From Hungatella sp. UBA4396 (lineage in GTDB: Bacteria > Bacillota > Clostridia > Lachnospirales > Lachnospiraceae), in assembly GCA_002389905.1 (NCBI GenBank), contig DGRE01000043.1, positions 1 through 41,358 on the forward strand: 41,358 nucleotides of DNA, given 5' to 3'. A model generated the notes under the pieces. The model was not told the origin of the DNA, did no database searches, and saw nothing but the letters and a program-made list of their open reading frames with translations. Shown in pieces: positions 13,957 through 22,635 of the stretch. Every line of letters begins with the position of its first letter. The first letter of the stretch is position 1. Made by a program: the position numbers and the translations under genes.

Positions 13957-16044
13957 ATGGGTAATTTGAACTTATTTCTAATCATTTCCATTCTGGTTTC
14001 TGTTCTTGCGTTTGCGTTTGCGGTGTGGTTGTACCGCTGGGTATCTGCGCAGCCATCTTCGAATCAACGGGTGAAAGAGGTTGGAAGCTACATCAGGCGG
14101 GGGGCAAACACATTTTTAAAGAAAGAATACATTGTTTTATCAAAGTTTTGCGCGGGAGCTTCGCTTCTGATTTTTCTGTTTCTTCCTGCGCCCCTATGGA
14201 GCGGAGGTTCAATTTTAGGTAACTTTACCATCGTTCTGGCATACATATGCGGAACTGTTTTTTCTGCCATAGCAGGTAAAATAGGAATACAGGTAGCTAC
14301 CATAGCCAATATGAAAACTGCAGAAGCTGCACAGAGCGGCGGTTTAAAGCCCTCTTTTCTGTCAGCCTTCCGTGGCGGTGCAGTTATGGGAATGGCAGTA
14401 GTGGGAAGTTCACTTTTAGGAGTAACTCTTGTTATGATGCTTACCGGAGACTCCGTAGCCCTGTTGGGATTCAGCTTTGGCGCCAGTTCCCTGGCTTTAT
14501 TTGCCAAGGCAGGAGGAGGTATTTTTACAAAGACTGCGGATATCAGTGCAGACCTTGTTGGAAAAGTAGAACTTGGAATCCCTGAGGATGATCCCAGAAA
14601 TCCGGCGGTAATTGCTGATAATGTGGGAGATAATGTAGGTGATGTTGCGGGAATGGGTGCAGACCTGTTTGATTCTAACGTGGCTTCTACAGTATCTGCC
14701 CTGGTTATGGCTATTGCTCTGAGCAAAAAAATAGGAGTTGACTATGCAGCTGTGGTATTCTGTTATGCTTCTCTGGGACTTTTATCTTCCATCATAGGAG
14801 TTATGGCAGCCCGAATGGGAAAGAATGGTGATCCTACCAGGGCTCTTAACATGAGTACCTATATTACCACGGGCATATTTGCTGTACTTACTGCTGGAGC
14901 TACAGTCGTTTTTCAATTTGACTGGCGTATCTGGGGAGCGGCGGCTATAGGCTTATTTGTTGGTGTTATTATAGGAATTACCAGTGATTATTTTACAAAC
15001 GATAATAAGAAACCTGTACAGAATGTAGCAAAGGCTTCTGAGTCAGGGCCTGCATTCACCATTCTTTCCGGTGTTTCCTACGGTTTCTTAAGTGTGCTGC
15101 CTGCCATGGTGGGAATCGGTATTTCTGCCCTGGTTTCTTATAACCTTTGCGCTTCCATCGCTCCTGGTGACCCTACAGCAGGAATGTTTGGAATTTCTAT
15201 GGCTGCAGTCGGAATGCTTTCCATCGTTGGAATGATCATTTCTAATGATGCCTATGGGCCAATTGCCGATAACGCCAGAGGACTTGTTGAGATGGGAGAT
15301 CTGGGAGATGAGGCACTTGAAATCACAGATTCACTTGACAGTGCAGGAAATACAGTAAAGGCAGTGACAAAAGGATTTGCCATTGCGGCGGCAGGCTTGA
15401 CCATTATTTCTCTGCTTGGTGCGTTTATGAGTGAGGTAAATGATGCAGCCGGCACTACAGTGCTGACCGGATTTGATATTATCAATCCTACGGTATTTTT
15501 CGGAATGCTGGTGGGAGCTTCCGTTCCGGCTATTTTCTCTTCTATGCTGATGCTTGGGGTAGACCGTAATGCACAGAGAATGGTGGCGGAAATCCACCGT
15601 CAATTCAGGGAAATCAAGGGACTTAAGGAGGGCAAGCCGGGAGTTGTGCCGGAATATGACAAATGCATAGATATTGCTACCGATGGTGCCTTAAAAGAAC
15701 TGATTCCTGCCGGGCTGGTCAGCATTTTTGTGACCATGGCAGTCGGTTTTATAGGCGGGGTTGAATCCGTAGGAGGATACCTTGCAGGCAACATTATCAG
15801 CGGTCTCTTGCTTGCTCTGTTTATGAGCAATTCAGGGGGATTGTGGGATAATGCAAAGAAATACATTGAGGCCGGTGGAAACGGAGGAAAAGGAAGTGAA
15901 GCACATAAGGCAGCTGTAGTAGGAGATACGGTGGGCGATCCCTTTAAGGATACGGCTGGCCCTTCCATCAACACACAGATAACGGTGGTTTCTCTGGTGG
16001 CTTCTTTAATGTCTTCCTTGTTTTTGGCATTTTCCCTGTTTTGA
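13957..16044 (+). CDS. hppA: Membrane-bound pyrophosphatase (ion-pumping)
   Basis: A 695-residue polytopic membrane protein that couples pyrophosphate hydrolysis to H+ or Na+ export. Signature motifs are present: DNVGDNVGDVAGMGADLFDS (metal/PPi binding) and, near the C-terminus, GDTVGDPFKDTAGPS. At the potassium-determining site the sequence is GNTVKA, with Lys at residue 468; K+-dependent enzymes normally have Ala there, so this looks like the K+-independent, usually proton-pumping, class. Start ATG 13957 follows AGGAGG. Single-gene unit with its own promoter and terminator. In anaerobes such pumps recover energy from biosynthetic PPi. Confidence 0.96.
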   Translation: MGNLNLFLIISILVSVLAFAFAVWLYRWVSAQPSSNQRVKEVGSYIRRGANTFLKKEYIVLSKFCAGASLLIFLFLPAPLWSGGSILGNFTIVLAYICGTVFSAIAGKIGIQVATIANMKTAEAAQSGGLKPSFLSAFRGGAVMGMAVVGSSLLGVTLVMMLTGDSVALLGFSFGASSLALFAKAGGGIFTKTADISADLVGKVELGIPEDDPRNPAVIADNVGDNVGDVAGMGADLFDSNVASTVSALVMAIALSKKIGVDYAAVVFCYASLGLLSSIIGVMAARMGKNGDPTRALNMSTYITTGIFAVLTAGATVVFQFDWRIWGAAAIGLFVGVIIGITSDYFTNDNKKPVQNVAKASESGPAFTILSGVSYGFLSVLPAMVGIGISALVSYNLCASIAPGDPTAGMFGISMAAVGMLSIVGMIISNDAYGPIADNARGLVEMGDLGDEALEITDSLDSAGNTVKAVTKGFAIAAAGLTIISLLGAFMSEVNDAAGTTVLTGFDIINPTVFFGMLVGASVPAIFSSMLMLGVDRNAQRMVAEIHRQFREIKGLKEGKPGVVPEYDKCIDIATDGALKELIPAGLVSIFVTMAVGFIGGVESVGGYLAGNIISGLLLALFMSNSGGLWDNAKKYIEAGGNGGKGSEAHKAAVVGDTVGDPFKDTAGPSINTQITVVSLVASLMSSLFLAFSLF

Positions 16045-16100
16045 TTGATAAAGGCAGGACTTAATAAGATTGTGACGGCCTGTAGTGCACAGGCTATAAA

Positions 16101-16140
16101 AAAACCGGTGTCAGGACATAAATCCTGGCACCGGTTTTCA
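16101..16140 (+). terminator. hppA terminator
   Basis: AAAACCGGTGTCAGGA-cataaa-TCCTGGCACCGGTTTT (one T-G pair), 57 bases after the stop. The rest of the gap to 16324 holds nothing I can support. Confidence 0.9.
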
Positions 16141-16324
16141 GTGTTATTCTTCCATTTTATTCAATACATTCTTATGCAGCATCAGTCATCTAAGGTTAAA
16201 GATAAAGGTTACTGGGAGAATAACATTTTGTCCTCCTTCACCGGCACCAGCGGCCAGTGCTGTGTCCTGCTCCTTATGAAGATTTTTGTCAAACTAGCTG
16301 ATTAAACAGCATAGAACCATATCA

Positions 16325-16978
16325 TTAGCAGAAATCGCTCTCAAAAGGAAATAAAAATTCCGGAAGGCCGCTGACGTATGGGGCAATATCATACTGCTGA
16401 TAATAGATGACGATGCCTTCCGGCTTTAAATAAAATCCTTTGATATTAAAGTTTCCTCTTAAAAGAGCTGCATAATCGTCAAAATACATGGAAGGGGAAG
16501 TTTTCATCTGCTCCTGTATCTGCTGTTCCATGGTTGTGAAAAGCATATCAATAAAATTGGGATTGCCAGGAAAGAAACTGCTCAGTTCCATCTGTTCCCC
16601 AGTGTCAAAATCCCAGGTCTGGGAATCCCGGACAGTATTGCCGTGAGCTCCTCCTAAATAACTGTACTGGTCTGTAAAAAGGCTGACAATGCAGCAGTCA
16701 TTGTATGTGATTTCATAGACGGACATAAATTCATAGCCGTGAAATGGAAACTGGTTGCTCTGGACATACTGTGCCTGTTCCAAAGCCTGGGGATAAAGGA
16801 CGGTGCGGCAGTAGGTTTCTTTATTTTTAGCCTGAAATGCATAAAACCGGTTGATGCTCTGCACCGCAGACCGACTGCAGGTTGTGGTAAATTCAGGATA
16901 GTGTATGGTATAGGTCAGAACAGGAATGTCCCGGTAAACCATGACATCTGACCGGGTCCTTTGGGAGATTGTCTGCAT
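16325..16978 (-). CDS. DUF3298/RsiV-C-like domain protein
   Basis: A 217-residue protein matching the DUF4163-DUF3298 arrangement: an N-terminal beta region (RTRSDVMVYRDIPVLTYTIH), the central signature YSYLGGAHGNT, and a C-terminal GIVIYYQQYDIAPYVSGLPEF. Related domains occur in the PdaC deacetylase and the anti-sigma factor RsiV as extracellular sensing domains. This version has no signal peptide or membrane helix when started at ATG 16978, which is preceded by GAGG. The frame stays open to a TTG at 17113, but those 45 residues look unlike the family and lack a ribosome binding site. Single gene, divergent from the next one; function unknown. Confidence 0.72.
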   Translation of the reverse strand: MQTISQRTRSDVMVYRDIPVLTYTIHYPEFTTTCSRSAVQSINRFYAFQAKNKETYCRTVLYPQALEQAQYVQSNQFPFHGYEFMSVYEITYNDCCIVSLFTDQYSYLGGAHGNTVRDSQTWDFDTGEQMELSSFFPGNPNFIDMLFTTMEQQIQEQMKTSPSMYFDDYAALLRGNFNIKGFYLKPEGIVIYYQQYDIAPYVSGLPEFLFPFESDFC

Positions 16979-17137
16979 GGAAGCCTCATAAATGGAACTG
17001 TTTCCACAACATATGCAAGATGACAGGTAAATATGAACTGAGGGAATAGGGACAGCCGGCTTTTGACTATAAACAATCCGCAGAGGAAGTGGACGTAAAA
17101 AATAATGAAGCAATATGGTAATAAATTACAACAGAGG

Positions 17138-17166
17138 TTGAACTGTGATTATGTTTCCGGTATGAT
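17138..17166 (+). promoter_or_regulatory. Promoter for the 195-aa unknown gene
   Basis: TTGAAC (17138-17143), 17-bp spacer, TATGAT (17161-17166). Confidence 0.65.
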
Positions 17167-17239
17167 GAACTTATGTACTGTTTCTGTTTATAAAAACGAT
17201 TCTTTGCCTTGGTTTAAAGGCTGAATGAGGAGAGCGTGG

Positions 17240-17827
17240 ATGAATAAATTAATGGGTTTTTATGAGTTAAAAGCTATGGGATTGCCTGCGGTAGACTGGA
17301 ACGAGTATTCCGGTAAGGAAAGTCTGGATTCAAGCATGCTGTGGACAATCAGATGTGCCGTATATAAGGGAAATGATTTGAATTTACCCAGATTAGTTGG
17401 AGCAGAATCCCATAAGGCAATAGAGTTTGCGGACAGTCTTAAAAAGAAAATAGGTGACAATGGCATCGTTATTTTTTACCCGTATTTTATTGCTGTAAAG
17501 AGCGGAACTTTAAATGTTTTTTCAGATAAAATGGTAATAGAGGCAGTGAAAGAAGATTTGTGGAACCTTGTTACTTTTTCAAAACGGGATGTTACCATCA
17601 TAATCAGAGACAAAGACAATGAGTATTTCGGCAATTCAGAATTCCTTTCTGAAGAGGAATTGCAGAAAATATTAAAACATGTCCCGGAAATCCGGAGATG
17701 CTTTAAGGATGAATTGACCTGCGGATCAAGTGTAATGCTTGAATGGAGTTTCGCCTATAATTGTGATATTCATAGAAATAAAGCAGGAGAACAGTATCTC
17801 GTATTTTATGAGGCGAGAACAGTATAA
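17240..17827 (+). CDS. Unknown protein (195 aa)
   Basis: ATG 17240 follows GAGGAGAGCGTGG; the frame also opens at 17225, inside that ribosome binding site. The protein begins MNKLMGFYELKAMGLPAVDW. It has no signal peptide, membrane segment or metal motif and contains mixed alpha/beta sequence with a well-formed strand (DNGIVIFYPYFIAVKSGTL) and a late Cys (ELTCGSSVMLEWSF). The opening resembles that of nucleotide- or PEP-utilising enzymes only vaguely. I recognise no family. It has its own promoter and sits between the DUF3298 gene and the FtsA-like gene. Confidence 0.7.
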   Translation: MNKLMGFYELKAMGLPAVDWNEYSGKESLDSSMLWTIRCAVYKGNDLNLPRLVGAESHKAIEFADSLKKKIGDNGIVIFYPYFIAVKSGTLNVFSDKMVIEAVKEDLWNLVTFSKRDVTIIIRDKDNEYFGNSEFLSEEELQKILKHVPEIRRCFKDELTCGSSVMLEWSFAYNCDIHRNKAGEQYLVFYEARTV

Positions 17828-17883
17828 TTTGAGAAGGAGCCCGTCCATATGCCTTTTTATTCAGAAAAGTTTCCCTTATCCGA

Positions 17884-17912
17884 TTGACGCAGGTTGACGA
17901 TACTAGTAAAAT
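17884..17912 (+). promoter_or_regulatory. Promoter of the FtsA-like gene
   Basis: TTGACG (17884-17889), 17-bp spacer, TAAAAT (17907-17912), about 35 bases before the start codon. Confidence 0.72.
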
Positions 17913-17947
17913 AATAAGCAAATACACAAGAGAATGGGGCATTATTT

Positions 17948-19924
17948 ATGGAGCATAGAAATAGCATTTTGACAGATACACTTCCGGAACAGGCTATTTT
18001 TGCCCTGGATATCGGAACCCGGAGCATCATTGGCATGGTGGGAATGCCGGATGGGGAAAGAATTCATATCGTTGCCATAGAAAGAGCCGAGCATACAAAA
18101 CGGGCCATGATTGACGGACAGATCGAAGATATTGAGCAGGTGGCTAAGATCGCAGGGCAGGTAAAAGAAAAGCTGGAGAAAAAGCTGGGCTGCAGGCTGG
18201 ACAAGGTTTGTGTGGCGGCAGCAGGAAGAGCCCTGCGAACGGAGAGTGTCACCTATGAAATGGAGCTTTCCAGGCCGCAGAAGATTGACGCGGAATCTGT
18301 AAGCCGCCTGGAAGCAGGAGCTATCAGTGAAGCGGAAAAGTCATTTATGGACCGGGAAGGCAGGGAGTCGGACCGCCAGTTTTATCTGGTCGGCTATACT
18401 GTGAGCCGGTATTATCTGGATAATTATATGATTTCCAACCTGATTGACCATCACGGCAGGGTGTTAAAGGCAGATATTATTGCAACTTTCCTGCCTACAG
18501 AGGTGGTGGAAAGCCTGTATGCTGCCATGAATAAGGTGGGACTTGAGGTGGCCAGCCTGACTCTGGAGCCGATTGCAGCCATTAATGCGGCGATTCCCCA
18601 GAACATCCGTCTGCTGAACCTGGCTATGGTGGACATTGGGGCGGGAACGTCTGATATTGCGGTCTGCCGGGATGGAAGCGTGACCGGCTATACCATGGCA
18701 ATTCTGGCAGGTGATGAGATTACGGAAACCATTATGAAGGAATATCTGGTTGATTTCGATACTGCGGAGAAAATCAAGTCAGAGATTGATGAAGGGTCAG
18801 AGCTTCATTTTACCGACATCCTTGGATTTGAACAGGTGATTACCAGAGAGACGATTTTTGAAAGCATTCAGGATGCTTCCTCCAGGCTTTGCGAAGAGAT
18901 TTCTGCAAAGATTATGGAAGTGAACGGAGGTGCGCCCTCGGCAGTATTCCTGGCGGGAGGGGGCAGCAGGCTTTCCGGTTTAAAGGAAGGGATTGTAAAG
19001 CATTTAAACATGGATCCTAAGCGGGTAGCCATTGCAGGCAATAATTTTAAGATCAATGCCTTTTCTGAGGAGTACGATCTTGAAAATCCGGAGTATGCAA
19101 CTCCTCTTGGAATCGTTATTTCAGCGGGATTTAACATTGTAAATGACAGCTTCCGGGTCATTTTGAATGACAAGCCGGCCAAGCTGTTCCGCAGGGGAAG
19201 CTTTACGGTTATGGATGTTCTGATGATGAACGGTTACAATTACCAGGACATGATCGGACGTTCCGGACAGAATCTGGTGGTGACTGTAAATGGGAAAAGA
19301 GTGGTGTTTTACGGAGAAAAGGCGGAGCCTTCTGTTTTGAAGAGAAACGGGGAGGATTCCCAGCTTTCTGATGCAGTAAATGGAGAGGACAGGCTGTTGT
19401 TCATTCCTGCAAAAAGCGGAAAGAATGCTTCTGCCATGGTTTCACAGGTGGTGGATTTCGGAGAGAATATCAAGATTTTTGTAAATGATGAGGAAGTTTC
19501 AGAGGATAGGGTTTTAAAGACAGGGGATGTAATCGTTACAGAAGAGATTGAGGACGAGGCAGAGGGATTTTCCTGGCAGCTGGAAGAAGACTTGCCGGAC
19601 AACACTTCCCAGCATCCCGCAGAAAAATCCTCAGAGAAAGCCGTCAAACAAACAGGCCCATCTTCATCTCTTACCACTCAGAAGGATGAAACAAAAAAGA
19701 GCCCCGGAAGCGGAAAAATCACATTCTTCCTCAACGACAGGCCATTAACACTCCCCTTAAAACCCGACGGACAGCCTTACTACCTGATGGATATGCTGGA
19801 GTATTCCGGTCTGGATTTTAAGAACTTAACAAGCCAGGTCATGCTGGAGGTCAATGGGGAAGACGGATATTTTCAGCAGGAATTGCAGGACAGGGATAGA
19901 ATTATGATTTATGAAGCAAAATAA
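17948..19924 (+). CDS. FtsA-like actin-fold ATPase with long C-terminal beta-grasp-like extension
   Basis: A 658-residue protein. Residues ~15-390 form an FtsA/PilM-type actin fold: phosphate-1 motif FALDIGTRSIIGMVG (about 18-32), phosphate-2 motif MVDIGAGTSDIAVC (about 227-240) and adenosine motif FLAGGGSRLSG (about 333-343). Canonical FtsA is about 420 residues. Here a 260-residue tail holds units reading like small beta-grasp or ubiquitin-like domains (VTVNGKRVVFYGE; KIFVNDEEV...LKTGDVIV; MLEVNGEDG...LQDRDRIMIYEAK) separated by a Ser/Lys-rich linker. There is no clear membrane-targeting helix at the end. Not beside ftsZ, so it is probably a paralogue with a role in envelope or spore morphogenesis; that is inference. 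Confidence 0.85.
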   Translation: MEHRNSILTDTLPEQAIFALDIGTRSIIGMVGMPDGERIHIVAIERAEHTKRAMIDGQIEDIEQVAKIAGQVKEKLEKKLGCRLDKVCVAAAGRALRTESVTYEMELSRPQKIDAESVSRLEAGAISEAEKSFMDREGRESDRQFYLVGYTVSRYYLDNYMISNLIDHHGRVLKADIIATFLPTEVVESLYAAMNKVGLEVASLTLEPIAAINAAIPQNIRLLNLAMVDIGAGTSDIAVCRDGSVTGYTMAILAGDEITETIMKEYLVDFDTAEKIKSEIDEGSELHFTDILGFEQVITRETIFESIQDASSRLCEEISAKIMEVNGGAPSAVFLAGGGSRLSGLKEGIVKHLNMDPKRVAIAGNNFKINAFSEEYDLENPEYATPLGIVISAGFNIVNDSFRVILNDKPAKLFRRGSFTVMDVLMMNGYNYQDMIGRSGQNLVVTVNGKRVVFYGEKAEPSVLKRNGEDSQLSDAVNGEDRLLFIPAKSGKNASAMVSQVVDFGENIKIFVNDEEVSEDRVLKTGDVIVTEEIEDEAEGFSWQLEEDLPDNTSQHPAEKSSEKAVKQTGPSSSLTTQKDETKKSPGSGKITFFLNDRPLTLPLKPDGQPYYLMDMLEYSGLDFKNLTSQVMLEVNGEDGYFQQELQDRDRIMIYEAK

Positions 19925-20006
19925 TGACTAAATGAAAGGCACATTGTTTGGCGAATATGCTTATTGAAAAAAGGGTCAGAATGTGCTAGCCTATATACAA
20001 GCATTT

Positions 20007-20041
20007 AATTTGTATACAAATTTTATAGTTTGCATACAAAC
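20007..20041. promoter_or_regulatory. Two GntR-type operators upstream of the gluconate dehydrogenase-like gene
   Basis: AATTTGTATACAAATT (20007-20022, perfect palindrome) and GTTTGCATACAAAC (20028-20041). The centres are 20 bp apart, two helical turns, so dimers would bind the same face. The likely binder is the GntR at 21031. Confidence 0.75.
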
Positions 20042-20098
20042 TTCAATGCGAACCATAAAATAGCTGACCACTAAAAATCAAGCAAAGGAGAATGAATC

Positions 20099-20911
20099 AT
20101 GAATCAGGACTACTTATTAAACCAGTTTTCCCTGGAAGGAAAAGTTGCATTGGTTACAGGCGCTTCCTACGGCATTGGCTTTTCTATTGCAAAAGGCCTT
20201 GCAGCAGCAGGTGCGGTCATTGTTTTTAATGATATCAAACAGGAATTGGTAGACAAGGGAGTTGCCGCCTACAAGGAAGAGGGAATTGATGCCCACGGAT
20301 ATGTATGCGACGTTACCGATGAAGACGGCGTAAATGCCATGGTTGCTCAGATCGAAAAAGAAGTGGGTGTTATCGACATCCTGGTGAACAATGCAGGAAT
20401 TATCAAGCGTATTCCCATGTGTGAAATGACTGCTGCTGAGTTCAGACAGGTGATTGATGTTGACTTAAATGCTCCCTTTATTGTGGCAAAGGCAGTGATT
20501 CCTTCCATGATTAAAAAAGGCCACGGAAAGATCATTAACATCTGCTCCATGATGTCTGAGCTTGGCCGTGAAACCGTTTCCGCATATGCGGCAGCAAAGG
20601 GCGGCTTAAAGATGCTGACCAAGAACATTGCTTCCGAGTACGGCGAATTCAACATCCAGTGCAACGGCATTGGACCTGGATACATTGCAACACCTCAGAC
20701 AGCACCTTTAAGAGAGACTCAGCCTGACGGCTCCAAGCATCCTTTTGACCAGTTCATCCTTGCAAAGACTCCTGCAGGACGCTGGGGAGAAGCAGAAGAT
20801 CTGGCAGGTCCGGCAGTGTTCCTCTCTTCTGATGCTTCTAACTTTGTCAATGGTCATATTCTGTATGTTGACGGCGGTATTTTAGCTTATATCGGCAAAC
20901 AGCCTAAATAA
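20099..20911 (+). CDS. Short-chain dehydrogenase, gluconate 5-dehydrogenase-like
   Basis: A 270-residue NAD(P)-dependent dehydrogenase. Motifs: cofactor TGASYGIGFSIAKGLAAAG (about 20-38), NNAG (IDILVNNAGIIKR), catalytic Ser (ICSMMSELGR) and YAAAKGG with the Tyr/Lys pair. The C-terminal PAVFLSSDASNFVNGHILYVDGGILAYIGKQP is characteristic of the Gno/IdnO/KduD group that interconverts sugar acids and keto-acids. AAAGGAG precedes the ATG. Preceded by twin GntR operators and followed by a GntR gene and hexose enzymes, so probably induced by a sugar acid or uronate. Exact substrate is uncertain (gluconate 5-DH versus 2-deoxygluconate 3-DH). Confidence 0.9.
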   Translation: MNQDYLLNQFSLEGKVALVTGASYGIGFSIAKGLAAAGAVIVFNDIKQELVDKGVAAYKEEGIDAHGYVCDVTDEDGVNAMVAQIEKEVGVIDILVNNAGIIKRIPMCEMTAAEFRQVIDVDLNAPFIVAKAVIPSMIKKGHGKIINICSMMSELGRETVSAYAAAKGGLKMLTKNIASEYGEFNIQCNGIGPGYIATPQTAPLRETQPDGSKHPFDQFILAKTPAGRWGEAEDLAGPAVFLSSDASNFVNGHILYVDGGILAYIGKQPK

Positions 20912-20920
20912 CGATTTATA

Positions 20921-21000
20921 GCCCGGCCTTGATGAAAAATGGTGCCATGATGTCTGCTTTCAAGGTAGAGGTCATGGCATTATTTGATTTTCAGCCGGGC
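20921..21000 (+). other. Structured intercistronic region
   Basis: Outer arms GCCCGGC (20921-20927) and GCCGGGC (20994-21000) enclose an inner perfect 8-bp inverted repeat TGCCATGA (20943-20950)/TCATGGCA (20972-20979). It lies between the SDR stop and the GntR start; there is no T-run. It could be an RNA-processing or mRNA-stability element. Confidence 0.5.
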
Positions 21001-21030
21001 ATATCTGGCAGGGAGAACAGTGAGGGTACG

Positions 21031-21732
21031 ATGGAAGGAAAGAACAAGATTTATAAAAACCGCGGCGAGCTGGTATTTGAAACATTAAAACAGGAAATCC
21101 TGGACTTGGAATTAAAGCCCGGCCAGATCATAAGCGAAAATGAAATCTGTGAGAAATTTGGCGTATCCCGGACTCCGGTCAGAGAGGCGGTCAGAAGACT
21201 CCAGGAACAGGGATTCGTCAATTCGGTACCTTATTCCGGCACACAGGTAACGCTTTTGAATCTGGATAATATTAAGCAGATGATTTACATGAGAGTTGCG
21301 GTGGAAACCATGGTCATGCGGGACTTTATGGAGATGGCAACACCCCTTTGGCTGGAGGAGGTCCACCACATGATCCGCAGCCAGGAGGCCCTGATCCAGG
21401 AAAAAGGATTTGAGCCGGAGCAGTTTTACCGCATGGATGCGGATATGCACGCAGTCTGGTTTCGGGCTACGGGAAAGAGAAAGCTATGGGACATGATCCA
21501 GGCCCAGCAGCTTCATTACACCAGATTCCGGATGCTGGATTTTGTTACGGAAACAGATTTTACAAGAATTATAAAAGAGCATACAGAGCTCTTTGAACTG
21601 ATGGAGAAAAAGGATATTAAGGGCCTGGAACAGGCATTGAAAGAACACCTTTATTACAGCACCAAGAGGATGAAATACCAGATAGAGGTGGAATATAAGG
21701 ACTATTTTGAACAGGAAGAAGAGGAGAACTGA
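21031..21732 (+). CDS. GntR family regulator, FadR/FCD subfamily
   Basis: A 233-residue regulator. The N-terminal winged helix contains GQIISENEICEKFGVSRTPVREAVRRLQEQGFV (about residues 28-60). The C-terminal helical FCD domain carries the usual metal/ligand residues (MDADMH, KEHTELFEL, LKEHLYY). I choose ATG 21031, which follows GTGAGGGTACG; the longer frame from 20929 reads through the structured intercistronic region. It probably recognises the TTTGTATACAAA-type palindromes upstream of the SDR, responding to a carboxylated sugar or its phosphate. Confidence 0.9.
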   Translation: MEGKNKIYKNRGELVFETLKQEILDLELKPGQIISENEICEKFGVSRTPVREAVRRLQEQGFVNSVPYSGTQVTLLNLDNIKQMIYMRVAVETMVMRDFMEMATPLWLEEVHHMIRSQEALIQEKGFEPEQFYRMDADMHAVWFRATGKRKLWDMIQAQQLHYTRFRMLDFVTETDFTRIIKEHTELFELMEKKDIKGLEQALKEHLYYSTKRMKYQIEVEYKDYFEQEEEEN

Positions 21733-21734
21733 AC

Positions 21735-22526
21735 ATGGCTAACGTATCGATTACTGTAAAAAACCAGGCCGGAGAAATTAAGGCATCTGTCCGGGAAGAA
21801 AATCAGGCAATCCTGGTGATAGAAGAAGAGTACCAGGAAGGAGATTCCATTGTTTTTGGAACGGATCAGCCAGAAGCTTATTACGTGGTAAGAGTGGATG
21901 ACTGCATGGATGAGTCATTTGTCTATATCACAAAACCGGAGGTGGTTTATGATATTCCCTTCGGAGAGAAAAAGATTTCTTATAATCCCAAAGCATTTAC
22001 CGGGGAAAGGCATTATCTGACTATCCGCAAGGCACATGACTATGAAACGGAAGTCTACCGGAATCTTGCCGGAAACGTCATGGATCAGCACGGAGACAGG
22101 GGCTGTTTCCCCCACGCCTTTGCTAATGTGGAAACAAGAGGGGAAGCTGTTTTTGCAGCCCGTAATGCCATTGACGGCGTTCTGGCAAATGAATCCCATG
22201 GAGCATGGCCCTATGAATCCTGGGGAATCAACCGTCAGGATGATGCGGAAATGACCCTGGACTTTGGACGCCCTGTGGACTTTGACAAGATCGTTCTTTA
22301 TACACGTGCAGACTTTCCTCACGACAACTGGTGGGTAAAGGCTGCCTTCACCTTTTCTGACGGAACCTCCCAGGAGGTGGAAATGGAAAAAAGCGTAAAG
22401 CCTCATACCTTTACCATTGAAAAGAAAAACATCACCTGGGTGAAGCTGAGCAGATTAATAAAAGCCGATGATCCGTCTCCATTCCCTGCTCTTACCCAGA
22501 TCGAAGTATACGGAAAAAATTCCTGA
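21735..22526 (+). CDS. Cytosolic galactose-binding-fold (F5/8 C-like) protein
   Basis: A 263-residue protein without a signal peptide. The second half resembles a discoidin/F5/8 type C carbohydrate-binding fold: ARNAIDGVLANESHGAWPYESWGINRQDDAEMTLDFG, then FDKIVLYTRADFPHDNWW and a final strand TQIEVYG. The first half is beta-rich (YYVVRVDDCMDESFVYIT). It starts 3 bases after the GntR stop, so it is co-translated. Intracellular discoidin-like proteins of this kind recur beside sugar-acid operons in Lachnospiraceae; the function is unknown, perhaps sugar binding or sensing. Confidence 0.7.
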   Translation: MANVSITVKNQAGEIKASVREENQAILVIEEEYQEGDSIVFGTDQPEAYYVVRVDDCMDESFVYITKPEVVYDIPFGEKKISYNPKAFTGERHYLTIRKAHDYETEVYRNLAGNVMDQHGDRGCFPHAFANVETRGEAVFAARNAIDGVLANESHGAWPYESWGINRQDDAEMTLDFGRPVDFDKIVLYTRADFPHDNWWVKAAFTFSDGTSQEVEMEKSVKPHTFTIEKKNITWVKLSRLIKADDPSPFPALTQIEVYGKNS

Positions 22527-22558
22527 TATAAATATGGAAATTCCTCTTTTCCTTTTTG

Positions 22559-22579
22559 CTATATTCAGGTAGAATATAG
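22559..22579. promoter_or_regulatory. Palindrome upstream of manA
   Basis: CTATATTC-aggta-GAATATAG, a perfect 8-5-8 inverted repeat 57 bases before the manA start. A second small hairpin TGCCC...GGGCA lies just before the ribosome binding site. Confidence 0.45.
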
Positions 22580-22635
22580 GAAACAAGCATAAATGCCATT
22601 ATGCCCAAAACCATGGGCAAAAAGGAGGAAATCGG

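Noticed and set aside
16045..16305. 86-codon frame after hppA
   Set aside because: Reads through the hppA terminator and shows no protein-like features.
16979..17113. 45-residue N-terminal extension of the DUF3298 protein
   Set aside because: Begins at TTG without a ribosome binding site, and related proteins start near the internal ATG 16978.
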